This document shows, in pieces, positions 43,290 to 51,820 of a DNA stretch of 64,000 bases. This DNA comes from JAAYBQ01 sp035403465 (lineage in GTDB: Bacteria > Spirochaetota > UBA4802 > UBA5550). Each line of letters starts with the position of its first letter. The first letter of the stretch is position 1. Location: positions 131,805-195,804 of the forward strand of contig DAONFG010000002.1 in NCBI GenBank assembly GCA_035403465.1. Reading direction: 5' to 3'. A program made the translations under genes and the position numbers. The notes beneath the pieces are model-generated. The model was given only the letters and a program-made list of their open reading frames with translations. It searched no databases and was not told where the DNA came from.

Positions 43290-45116
43290 ATGGATAGGAC
43301 ACTATTTAAACAGCTGCTTATCAACACCTCCATACTGATACTTATTATTTCAGGTATATCTCTTTTTGCTTCGCAGCCTGTACTTGATTCAAAAGTCCCG
43401 GTATCGCTTGTTGCCGCTGCAGGTGAAACCCTCACCTTCCCGGTCACTATATCAATCCCGGATGGATCATACATATATGCAAATCCAAAGGGCCCTGGAA
43501 TCGGGAAGTCCACGACACTTGAATTTAAACTTCCGCAAGGCATCAGGCTTGTGCAGATAAATTACCCTTCAGGTGAAAAGTATACTCCCGCAGGCTTCGA
43601 TGACCATGTTATCATCTGGAAAAAAAATGCCGTAATAAACGTCACGCTGTATGTTGAACCTGGCGTTAAACCGGATCAATACCGGATCGCTCTTAACGTA
43701 AACATGCTGCAGTGCAGGGATGTCTGCATACCTTTTGACCGCGACTATAATATTAATGTAACCGTATCCGGAAAGTCTTCCGGAATGAGCAGCATCGTTG
43801 ATAATAATCCCCCTCACGGCGGCAATTTAACGTTAAATAAAACGCCGGACTCCCGGGTGGATCTTCCCCCTGAATTTTCACAACTTTCGCCGGTCTGCAT
43901 AGACAAAAAAATCACCGGAATAATACAGGCTATTCTGCTTGGGATAATTGCCGGATTCATACTTAACCTTATGCCATGCGTACTCCCCGTTGTAAGCCTC
44001 AAGGTAATGGCTCTCATACACCACAAAGAGGCAGGCGACAGGCAGAGCCAGAGAAACCATGGACTGTTATTCTCAGCAGGCATAATAACAAGCTTTCTCC
44101 TGCTTGCAACGCTTGCCGCATTTTCAGGTTACAAGTGGGGAGGCCTGTTTCAGCAGAAATTTTTTGTTGCAGGCATGTCTGTTTTTGTATTTACAATGGC
44201 ACTGTCGCTCTTTGGTGTATTCACAATTAATATCCCGGGATTCGCAGGCAGGGCTGCATCACGGCCCGGTTCAGGTTATTCCGATTCGTTCATAAAGGGT
44301 ATACTTGCAACACTGCTGGCAACTCCCTGCAGCGGGCCTTTCCTTGGCGGCGTGCTCGCATGGGCTTTCATCCAGCCGGCTTATGTTATCTTCATAATAT
44401 TTGCATCTGTTGGATTGGGTATGGCGCTGCCGTATATACTTGTTGCCATGGTTCCGGCTCTTGCACGATTTGTTCCACGGGCCGGAACATGGATGAACAC
44501 ACTTGAAGTCGTCATGGGGTTTTTCCTTGTATTCACATCGGTCTACCTTATATCATTCCTTGGGCACGACAGCGCAGTCTCAACGATGGTCTTTATGATT
44601 TTTGTTTCAATGGGGCTGTGGCAATACGGGAAGTTCGGGAGTATTGCGAACAGCTCCCGTTCACGTGCCGTTTCAGCAGCCATTCTTGCATCTCTTGTTA
44701 CATCAGGTCTGTTTGTATCTTTTTTCCTGCTTGCACCTGCTGAAAACGGGGTAGAAAAAGTCAAGTTCAGCATTGAACAGCTTAAGGAAAACAGGGATTC
44801 AGGGAAAATATCAGTCATAAGTTTTACAGCTGACTGGTGCCCCAACTGCAAGCTCGTTGAGAAGACTGCCCTTAACACCAGGAAGGTCCGGGGAATATTT
44901 GCCGATAAATCAGTCGAATTCATGGTAGCAGATATCACACAGAAAAATTTACCTGCAGAAGAGGTTATGTCCAGGCTTGGAAGCAACTCAATCCCTTTCC
45001 TTGTTGTTTTCCCCCCGGGAGAAGGATTTATTAAACCTGTATGTCTGCGGGACATCTATTCCGCTGACGATGTCGAGAGTGCCGTTGAAATGGTTAAACA
45101 ATACATTGATAAATAG
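43290..45116 (+). CDS. dsbD: Thiol:disulfide interchange protein DsbD
   Basis: 608 residues. Signal peptide, N-terminal periplasmic alpha domain (about 25-170) with LQCRDVCIPF cysteines, eight membrane helices (about 205-490) with the two redox cysteines in NLMPCVLPV and ATPCSGP, and a C-terminal thioredoxin-like domain with WCPNC (about 515-519). It moves electrons from cytoplasmic thioredoxin to the periplasm. No clear ribosome-binding site. Nine nt before the HAD gene. Confidence 0.94.
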   Translation: MDRTLFKQLLINTSILILIISGISLFASQPVLDSKVPVSLVAAAGETLTFPVTISIPDGSYIYANPKGPGIGKSTTLEFKLPQGIRLVQINYPSGEKYTPAGFDDHVIIWKKNAVINVTLYVEPGVKPDQYRIALNVNMLQCRDVCIPFDRDYNINVTVSGKSSGMSSIVDNNPPHGGNLTLNKTPDSRVDLPPEFSQLSPVCIDKKITGIIQAILLGIIAGFILNLMPCVLPVVSLKVMALIHHKEAGDRQSQRNHGLLFSAGIITSFLLLATLAAFSGYKWGGLFQQKFFVAGMSVFVFTMALSLFGVFTINIPGFAGRAASRPGSGYSDSFIKGILATLLATPCSGPFLGGVLAWAFIQPAYVIFIIFASVGLGMALPYILVAMVPALARFVPRAGTWMNTLEVVMGFFLVFTSVYLISFLGHDSAVSTMVFMIFVSMGLWQYGKFGSIANSSRSRAVSAAILASLVTSGLFVSFFLLAPAENGVEKVKFSIEQLKENRDSGKISVISFTADWCPNCKLVEKTALNTRKVRGIFADKSVEFMVADITQKNLPAEEVMSRLGSNSIPFLVVFPPGEGFIKPVCLRDIYSADDVESAVEMVKQYIDK

Positions 45117-45125
45117 AGGTTCTGT

Positions 45126-45962
45126 ATGTCCGAACAGGAAAGTCACCTCATAGACGACCTGAGCAACCAGAAAGCGTTCTTTATTGATATGGACGGCGTC
45201 ATCAACAAGGGAAACGCTCTGATACCCGGGGCAAAAGAATTCGTTGACCGGCTGAAAACCGGAAACCATAAATTTCTCTTTATAACAAATAACTCTTATT
45301 ACACAGCATCCAACCTTCGTGACCGTCTTGCGTCCATGGGTCTTGATGCCAATGAACACTCATTCTTCACATCAGCCATGTCCATGGCGAACTTTCTTGA
45401 AAATCAGAACTACGGCTGCAGCGCCTATGTCATAGGCGGGCCCGGATTGAAGCAGGAACTTGAAACTGCAGGTGTACGCATTACAAAAGAAAATCCGGAT
45501 TATGTAATCGTCGGCGAAACTGAGGAATACGACTACATGAGTATAATCGAGGCCACTCACCTTATACAGGAAGGAGCTAAATTCATTGCAACGAATCAGG
45601 ACATAACCGGCCCAACCCCGCGCGGGCCTGTCCCTGCATGCGGGGCCCTTGTTGCACCCATTGAAAGGGTAACCGGTGTAAAGGCATATTTTCTGGGAAA
45701 ACCAAACCCGGTAATGATGTACTGGGCCAGGAAGAAACTGAAAGTTCACACACGGAACTCATTTATGATAGGAGACCGCATGGACACTGACATAGTGGGG
45801 GGACTTGAGGCCGGCATGACGTGCTGCCTGGTGCTCACGGGTGTTACCTCGCGCAACTCCCTGAAAAAATTCCCTTACCAGCCAGATTACATATTCGAAA
45901 CCGTTGCGCAGATCGATCCTGACAGGATACTCTCCAAATGGGACAGGAGATGCAGGAAGTAA
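45126..45962 (+). CDS. HAD-superfamily IIA phosphatase (NagD-like)
   Basis: 278 residues. FFIDMDGV (about 17-24) supplies the nucleophile Asp; TNNSYYT, GKPNP with Lys, and GDRMDTDI complete the HAD motifs. The cap domain in between is type C2a as in NagD and 4-nitrophenylphosphatases. A sugar or nucleotide monophosphate is the likely substrate. Probably co-transcribed with dsbD. Confidence 0.92.
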   Translation: MSEQESHLIDDLSNQKAFFIDMDGVINKGNALIPGAKEFVDRLKTGNHKFLFITNNSYYTASNLRDRLASMGLDANEHSFFTSAMSMANFLENQNYGCSAYVIGGPGLKQELETAGVRITKENPDYVIVGETEEYDYMSIIEATHLIQEGAKFIATNQDITGPTPRGPVPACGALVAPIERVTGVKAYFLGKPNPVMMYWARKKLKVHTRNSFMIGDRMDTDIVGGLEAGMTCCLVLTGVTSRNSLKKFPYQPDYIFETVAQIDPDRILSKWDRRCRK

Positions 45963-46211
45963 ATTCTTCGACATGAAACTCATGTTCCGGATGTGACCCA
46001 TAAAGATAAAATACCCGCACTTGCCAATATCTCATTGACATTAATCGCAACTCTCCATTTATTTAAATCACAGTGATAATTCTATAACCTTTATTGGCAT
46101 AATTATTTTATTAACCGCTCCTCATTTAGCGAAAATAATATTTTAATATGCATATAATAAGTTATAAGTTTATTTCTGAAAAATACAAAGTCATTAACCA
46201 GGAGGAGTTAA

Positions 46212-47372
46212 ATGAAAAGGTTACTCGCAATACTGTTTTCAATAATGCTTCTTTTCACCATGGCATGCGGAAAAGGTGATACTGTAAAAATCGGGTTCAT
46301 GGGCCCCATGACCGGCGGTGACAGCAACTACGGCAAGCTCATGAGCCAGGCTGTAAAAATTGCTGTTGAGGAATTTAACGCACAGGGCGGTGTTTTAGGG
46401 TACAATGTTGAACTTATAATCGAAGATGACCAGGGATCTGTTGAAAAAGGAAATCCTGCCATCGAAAAACTTGCAGGCATAGATAAGGTTTATGGAATTA
46501 TCGGTGCTGTATTCAGTTCTGTATCACTCGCCATTGCGCCTAAAGCGGAAGCTTCAAAAATCGTAATGATATCACCTTCATCAACACATAAAGACCTTCC
46601 TGACAAGGGAGAATTTATTTTCAGGGATGTAATTAATGACTCAATGCAGGCTATAGTTTTCGCAAAATACCTCTACCAGGTTGAAAAGACAAACTCCGTT
46701 GCGATACTCTATGTAAAGAACGATTACAGCCAGGGCCTTGCAATGGATTTTAAAACCCAGTTCGAAAAAGAGGGGGGCAAGGTTGTTGCGATGGAATCAG
46801 GCCTCAAAGGCGACAAAGACTTCAAGACCCAGCTGACAAAAATCAAGGGTCTCAGCCCGAAAGCCCTCTACATACCAAACTATGTTGAAGAGATCGCGCA
46901 GATTATTGAGCAGGCAAAACAGCTTGGAATAACAGCAAAAATCTACAGCGCTGACGGATTCTCCAATCCTAAAATTTTTGAACTTGCTCCAAAATCCGCG
47001 AACGGCATAATCTTTACACAGATCGCCGAAAACCGCAGCCAGGTTAAAAAGGATTTTATAACCAAATACAAAACAAAATTCGGCGAAGACCCGGACATCT
47101 TTGCGCTTAATTCATACGACGGCGCGAGGATACTTATGAATGCCATCAAACAGGCGGCTGAAATCAAGGACAAAAAGCTTGTAATCGACAGGGACAAGGT
47201 AAGATCAATCGTTGCTGCTACAAAAGATTTTGATGGAGCATCAGGAAAGATCACATTCACAGCCAACGGCGACCTTGTGGCCAACATAGGAATCTGGACT
47301 TCAGAAAACAACCAGTACAAACAGATCAAGGCATATAAGCTTGAAAACGACAAGATCATTGAAATCAAATAA
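46212..47372 (+). CDS. Branched-chain amino acid ABC importer, substrate-binding lipoprotein
   Basis: 386 residues. LLFTMACGKG gives a lipobox with Cys19. Periplasmic-binding protein type I fold: KIGFMGPMTGGDSNYGKLM at the start of the first lobe, then LIIEDDQGS, IIGAVFSSVSLAIAPKAEAS, and a late NSYDGARIL. It captures leucine/isoleucine/valine or a similar ligand and hands it to LivHM. A terminator follows directly, so it is likely made in excess over the rest. CAGGAGGAG site upstream. Confidence 0.93.
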   Translation: MKRLLAILFSIMLLFTMACGKGDTVKIGFMGPMTGGDSNYGKLMSQAVKIAVEEFNAQGGVLGYNVELIIEDDQGSVEKGNPAIEKLAGIDKVYGIIGAVFSSVSLAIAPKAEASKIVMISPSSTHKDLPDKGEFIFRDVINDSMQAIVFAKYLYQVEKTNSVAILYVKNDYSQGLAMDFKTQFEKEGGKVVAMESGLKGDKDFKTQLTKIKGLSPKALYIPNYVEEIAQIIEQAKQLGITAKIYSADGFSNPKIFELAPKSANGIIFTQIAENRSQVKKDFITKYKTKFGEDPDIFALNSYDGARILMNAIKQAAEIKDKKLVIDRDKVRSIVAATKDFDGASGKITFTANGDLVANIGIWTSENNQYKQIKAYKLENDKIIEIK

Positions 47373-47379
47373 TGATCAT

Positions 47380-47410
47380 ACCAGCCGCGGAAATACCGCG
47401 GCTGGTTTTT
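47380..47410 (+). terminator. Intra-operon terminator after the binding-protein gene
   Basis: ACCAGCCGCGG / CCGCGGCTGGT with loop AAATA and then TTTTT, lying 26 nt before livH. It can partly stop transcription and keep the binding protein abundant relative to the permease. Confidence 0.85.
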
Positions 47411-47435
47411 ATACATGCAGTTCAGGATGTAACTG

Positions 47436-48368
47436 ATGAATCTTTTTAATATACCGGCTAACGAACTTCTTCAGCATATACTTAACGGCCTCACCCTCGG
47501 TGCGATCTATTCACTGATTGCCCTTGGTTACACGATGGTCTACGGCATTCTTAAGTTTATCAATTTTGCCCACGGTGAAATATTCATGCTTGGTGCATAT
47601 TCAGGTTATTATCTGTACTATTATCTCTGTACGCCGGACCAGGGTGGAAGCTGGGTCATGATATCTTTTATTCTCTCTGTTCTCTTCGCCATGATTTTAA
47701 GCGCGGTTATCGGGATGCTTATCGAGCGTATTGCATACCGCCCGCTGCGCAGGGCTCCAAGGCTTGCACCGCTGCTGAGCGCGATCGGGGTATCAATAAT
47801 ATTGATGAATCTTGCAGCCCTTGCTTTCGGCACAGAACCCAAAAACTTCAGCTACCCCTTTGACAATTCAGTCATAAACATGGGAACCACCAGCATAACA
47901 CCAAACCAGATAATGATACTCGCGGTTGGCCTTATAATGATGGCGGGGCTGAAGCTCTTTGTCGACCGGACAAAACTGGGAAAGGCAATGCGCGCCACAA
48001 GCCAGAACCAGAACGTGGCTTCGCTCATGGGAATAAACGTTAACGTTATTATATCACTCACCTTTGCCATAGGATCTGCCCTGGCCGCTGTTGCAGGCGT
48101 GCTCATCGCTATGGAATACAAGGTCTACCCGTCAATGGGCCAGATGGCCGGGCTCAAGGCATTCATTGCCGCAGTTGTCGGCGGAATAGGAAACATCAGC
48201 GGCGCCATGATCGGCGGGATTCTGCTTGGACTACTCGAAACATTCGGTGTGGTTATACTGGGCATACCCCAGGGGATGAAAGACACAATCGCATTCTCCG
48301 TGCTCATTATTATACTGCTTGTTAAACCAAGCGGCATTCTCATCAGGAACATAAGGGAGAAGGTGTAA
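47436..48368 (+). CDS. livH: ABC importer permease LivH
   Basis: 310 residues, about eight membrane helices. Family signatures GAIYSLIALGYTMVYGILKFINFAHGEIFMLGAY and KVYPSMGQMAGLKAFIAAVVGGIGNISGAMIGGILLGLLE (read in parts) are seen. Stop and next start overlap by one base (TAATG). Confidence 0.95.
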   Translation: MNLFNIPANELLQHILNGLTLGAIYSLIALGYTMVYGILKFINFAHGEIFMLGAYSGYYLYYYLCTPDQGGSWVMISFILSVLFAMILSAVIGMLIERIAYRPLRRAPRLAPLLSAIGVSIILMNLAALAFGTEPKNFSYPFDNSVINMGTTSITPNQIMILAVGLIMMAGLKLFVDRTKLGKAMRATSQNQNVASLMGINVNVIISLTFAIGSALAAVAGVLIAMEYKVYPSMGQMAGLKAFIAAVVGGIGNISGAMIGGILLGLLETFGVVILGIPQGMKDTIAFSVLIIILLVKPSGILIRNIREKV

Positions 48369-49288
48369 TGACCGATTTTTTAATGGTTCTCTTTATCTAT
48401 ATAGGCATATATTCAATCGCCTCACTCGGACTTAACCTGATTGTAGGTTACACAGGCCTCCTGTCACTCTGCCAGGCCGCATTCGTGGCAATCGGGGCAT
48501 ACACCACTGCAATAATTATGACTTCTACAGGTCTTTCATTCTGGTGGGTGCTCCCCGTTGCAGGAATCACTGCGTCGCTCAGCGGTTTGCTCATAGGTAT
48601 TCCTACGCTGCGACTCAAGGGGGACTACCTTGCCATTGCCACCCTCGGATTCGGCGAGATCGTCAAGAACCTCATCATAAACTGGGACAGCGTGACAAAG
48701 GGCCCCATGGGAATAAACGGCATCCCGGCTGTAAACCTTTTCGGAATTAAACTTACAATTCTGGATAAGCTCCCATGGATGCTGATTATATGGGGGTTCG
48801 TTTTTATCACGTACTATCTTGTACGCAGGATCGTCCGGTCCAGGATTGGCCGCGCACTCGAGGCTATACGCGAGGATGAGATCGCGGCTTCTTCAATGGG
48901 AATCAACACTGCCAAGTATAAAATCGGCGCGTTCATCACAGGTTCTTTTTTTGCAGGGATTGCAGGGGGACTTTATGCGGCCTATACACAGGCAGTCGCG
49001 CCTAATACCTTTGATTTCATGATGTCGGTTATGATCCTGTGCATGATCGTTCTTGGAGGCCTGGGAAGAAATATAGCAGCTGTTGCAGGCGCGGTAATCA
49101 TTGTCCTGGCCGAATTCACACCCAGGCTCCTCGGCATATCGAACATCATACCGCCTCAGCTGAACCAGATACTTTTCGGCCTTATCCTGGTCATGATGAT
49201 GATATACAGGCCCCAGGGACTTATCGGAAGAAAAAAAATAAACTACGCGGCAATCGTTAAAAAAGAAATACTAAACCTGGAGAAATAA
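48368..49288 (+). CDS. livM: ABC importer permease LivM
   Basis: 306 residues, about eight or nine membrane helices. SLGLNLIVGYTGLLSLCQAAFVAIGAYT, TLRLKGDYLAIATLGFGEI and a late GGLGRNIAAVAGA are typical LivM segments (in pieces). Forms the membrane channel with LivH. Next gene starts at a GTG one base later. Confidence 0.95.
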   Translation: MTDFLMVLFIYIGIYSIASLGLNLIVGYTGLLSLCQAAFVAIGAYTTAIIMTSTGLSFWWVLPVAGITASLSGLLIGIPTLRLKGDYLAIATLGFGEIVKNLIINWDSVTKGPMGINGIPAVNLFGIKLTILDKLPWMLIIWGFVFITYYLVRRIVRSRIGRALEAIREDEIAASSMGINTAKYKIGAFITGSFFAGIAGGLYAAYTQAVAPNTFDFMMSVMILCMIVLGGLGRNIAAVAGAVIIVLAEFTPRLLGISNIIPPQLNQILFGLILVMMMIYRPQGLIGRKKINYAAIVKKEILNLEK

Positions 49289-49289
49289 A

Positions 49290-50072
49290 GTGCCCCTGCT
49301 TTATACAGAAAACCTGAGACGTGAATTCGGCGGAGTCATTGCCGTATCCGATGTCAGTATCGAGATTCACAAAGGCTCGATTACAGGGCTCATCGGCCCG
49401 AACGGTGCAGGCAAAACCACGCTCTTTAACACAATCACAGGGCTGGACTACCCCACAAACGGTTATGTATTTTTTAAAGGTGAGGATATTACCCCGCTCC
49501 CCGCATACAAAATAACCAGGAGTGGAATAGCCCGCACCTTCCAGAACATCCGCCTTTTTAAAGAGTTGACCGTTTTTGAAAACATAATGATCGGCAGGCA
49601 CTTCAGGGCTAACCATCCTTTTATCATCAAGAACAGGTTAATAAACTTTATCCTGGGACGCATACTCGTAAAACGCGAAGAACGGGACATATACGAAAAT
49701 TCAATCAAATGGCTCAACTTCTTTAAACTTGGCGAGTACCGTGACGAGTACGCAAAAAACCTTCCATATGGAAAACAGCGTGAACTTGAGATAGCCCGCG
49801 CGCTTGCAACAGAGCCCGAAGTGATATTTCTCGATGAACCCGCAGCAGGAATGAATCCCCGCGAAACCGCTGAGCTGATGACGACCATAAAACGCATCCG
49901 CGACCTGGGCATAACAGTTGTGCTTATTGAACACGACATGAAACTTGTTATGAATATCTGTGACCGTATCATAGTGCTCAATTACGGAAGAAAAATCGCA
50001 GAGGGCACACCTGAAGAAGTCCGTAATAACAGGGAAGTTATTGAAGCATATTTAGGAAAATCCGATGAATAA
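49290..50072 (+). CDS. livG: ABC importer ATPase LivG
   Basis: 260 residues, starting at GTG 49290 with GGAGAAATAAA before it. Walker A GPNGAGKTT, signature LPYGKQRELEIARAL, Walker B VIFLDEPAAGMNP. The C-terminal GRKIAEGTPEEV tail is typical. Overlaps livF by 8 nt. Confidence 0.95.
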   Translation: MPLLYTENLRREFGGVIAVSDVSIEIHKGSITGLIGPNGAGKTTLFNTITGLDYPTNGYVFFKGEDITPLPAYKITRSGIARTFQNIRLFKELTVFENIMIGRHFRANHPFIIKNRLINFILGRILVKREERDIYENSIKWLNFFKLGEYRDEYAKNLPYGKQRELEIARALATEPEVIFLDEPAAGMNPRETAELMTTIKRIRDLGITVVLIEHDMKLVMNICDRIIVLNYGRKIAEGTPEEVRNNREVIEAYLGKSDE

Positions 50073-50820
50073 AACAATTCTTCAACTTGATAATGTTCAC
50101 GTCAGCTACGGCAGCATTGAGGCGCTCAAGGGCGTGAGTCTCTCCGTTACTGAAGGAGAGATAGTCTGCCTTATCGGCGCAAACGGCGCAGGCAAATCTA
50201 CACTGCTTAAATCTGTCATGGGCCTTGAACCTATCACAGCAGGGGAGATCAGGTTTGACGGTAATATAATCGCAACTGCACACAACAGTGAAACCAAAGG
50301 CAAAATCCGGTCAATGCGTACCGACAAAATAACAGGCCTTGGATTATCCATGGCTCCTGAAGGCCGCGGCATTTTCCCCGAAATGACAGTTCTTGAAAAT
50401 CTCGAGATGGGTGCGTTCCTGATTAAAAGCAAGTCCGAAACAAAACGACGCATCGATGAAAAATACGAAATGTTCCCCATACTGCGCGACAGGAGAAAAC
50501 AGATGGCAGGATCACTCTCGGGCGGAGAGCAGCAGATGCTCTCTATTGCCAGGGCACTCATGATATCACCCCGCCTTCTTCTTCTTGATGAACCCGCACT
50601 GGGTCTCGCACCGATAATTATAAAAAATATATTCGACATCATTGTAAGGATCAACCGTGAGGAGAATGTGACAATATTTCTTGTTGAACAGAACGCGAAG
50701 ATGGCACTTGCAATCTCGCACAAGGGATACGTCCTGGAAACAGGAAACATTGTTCTTGAGGACGCCAGCAGCAGCCTGCTGCAGAATCCCGGCGTCAAGG
50801 CCGCATACCTTGGTGAATAA
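50065..50820 (+). CDS. livF: ABC importer ATPase LivF
   Basis: 251 residues. Walker A GANGAGKST, signature SLSGGEQQMLSIARAL, Walker B LLLLDEPALGLAP. Pairs with LivG to power uptake. Contains an extra ~12-residue insert after the Walker A region (HNSETKGKIRSMRTDKITG) relative to short family members. Last gene of the importer; the next gene starts 23 nt on. Confidence 0.95.
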   Translation: MNKTILQLDNVHVSYGSIEALKGVSLSVTEGEIVCLIGANGAGKSTLLKSVMGLEPITAGEIRFDGNIIATAHNSETKGKIRSMRTDKITGLGLSMAPEGRGIFPEMTVLENLEMGAFLIKSKSETKRRIDEKYEMFPILRDRRKQMAGSLSGGEQQMLSIARALMISPRLLLLDEPALGLAPIIIKNIFDIIVRINREENVTIFLVEQNAKMALAISHKGYVLETGNIVLEDASSSLLQNPGVKAAYLGE

Positions 50821-50843
50821 CATTTAAATTCTGGAGAACCGAA

Positions 50844-51632
50844 CTGAAAAATCTAACACGCAGCGATATAGACTTCTTCCTCGAAATCTCCAAGTCTGCA
50901 GGCGACTGGGCTTTTGAATACCAGCGGGAAAATATAATCCTCTGCCGCAAGGATGACCGGTCCATAGTGACACATGCAGATATCTGGGTGCAGAATTTTC
51001 TTGTAAAAAAAATCTCGGAAAAGTTTCCTGGTTTTAGATTCATAGGCGAGGAAACTCCTTCAGACAGGTCAGTCCTTGCAGAGGACAAAGTTTCGGTTAT
51101 TATAGATCCGATCGACGGCACAGCCATGTACAGCATGCACCTGCCGATCTGGTGCGTCTCAATAGGTATATTCCTCGGGTTTAAACCGGCTTATGGATTT
51201 GTCTATTCCCCCGGATGCGGCATGATGTTTCATGCAGACAATGAAGGTTCATGGCTGAACGGAAACAGGCTGGCCATAGACAGAAACATCGATATAGACA
51301 ACGAGACCAATATCTTCTACTCATCAGAAATTCGTGACGTAAAAATAAATTTCACAGGCAAGGTGCGTAACCTGGGATCTACAGCTCTCCACGCATGCCT
51401 TACAACAGATAACATTCGCAACCGCACCCTGGCCTTTATAGGAAAGTCATACCTCTGGGACTGGGCTGGAGCAATACCGGTAATGGAAAAAGCGGGTGTA
51501 ACAGTCAGTTACATCGACGGCCGCAAACTTGACTATGCGAAGATTATTGAAAATAATTATGAATTTGAAGATTATGCAGTGGCATACACATGCAGCGATT
51601 TTGAAACAATCCGGGAGATTTTATCCAGATAA
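50844..51632 (+). CDS. Inositol monophosphatase-family protein, CTG start
   Basis: 262 residues if started at CTG 50844, which lies 7 bases after GGAG and restores the full N-terminal helix (FLEISKSAGDWAFEYQ). No ATG, GTG or TTG occurs in frame upstream of GTG 50967, which would cut off 41 conserved-looking residues. Motifs: FIGEE, IIDPIDGTAMYS and WDWAGAIPVMEKAGV bind the metals and phosphate. Likely a sugar/inositol or nucleotide phosphatase. Possibly co-transcribed with the liv genes. Confidence 0.85.
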   Translation: MKNLTRSDIDFFLEISKSAGDWAFEYQRENIILCRKDDRSIVTHADIWVQNFLVKKISEKFPGFRFIGEETPSDRSVLAEDKVSVIIDPIDGTAMYSMHLPIWCVSIGIFLGFKPAYGFVYSPGCGMMFHADNEGSWLNGNRLAIDRNIDIDNETNIFYSSEIRDVKINFTGKVRNLGSTALHACLTTDNIRNRTLAFIGKSYLWDWAGAIPVMEKAGVTVSYIDGRKLDYAKIIENNYEFEDYAVAYTCSDFETIREILSR

Positions 51633-51820
51633 CGTTTTGCCGCAGAGGCACTAAATTTGTTAAGTATTTGACAAATCCGTCTTTAGCTGTACCGGTAACT
51701 TAATTGTTATCGGGAAAATTTATAGCGTCGGAGCCTGTATGACGGATTATGATGTCATGTAACAGTCATTTCCGCGATAGTTTCATTCTGACGAAATGTG
51801 CTTTAAGTGGATGGTTGGCA

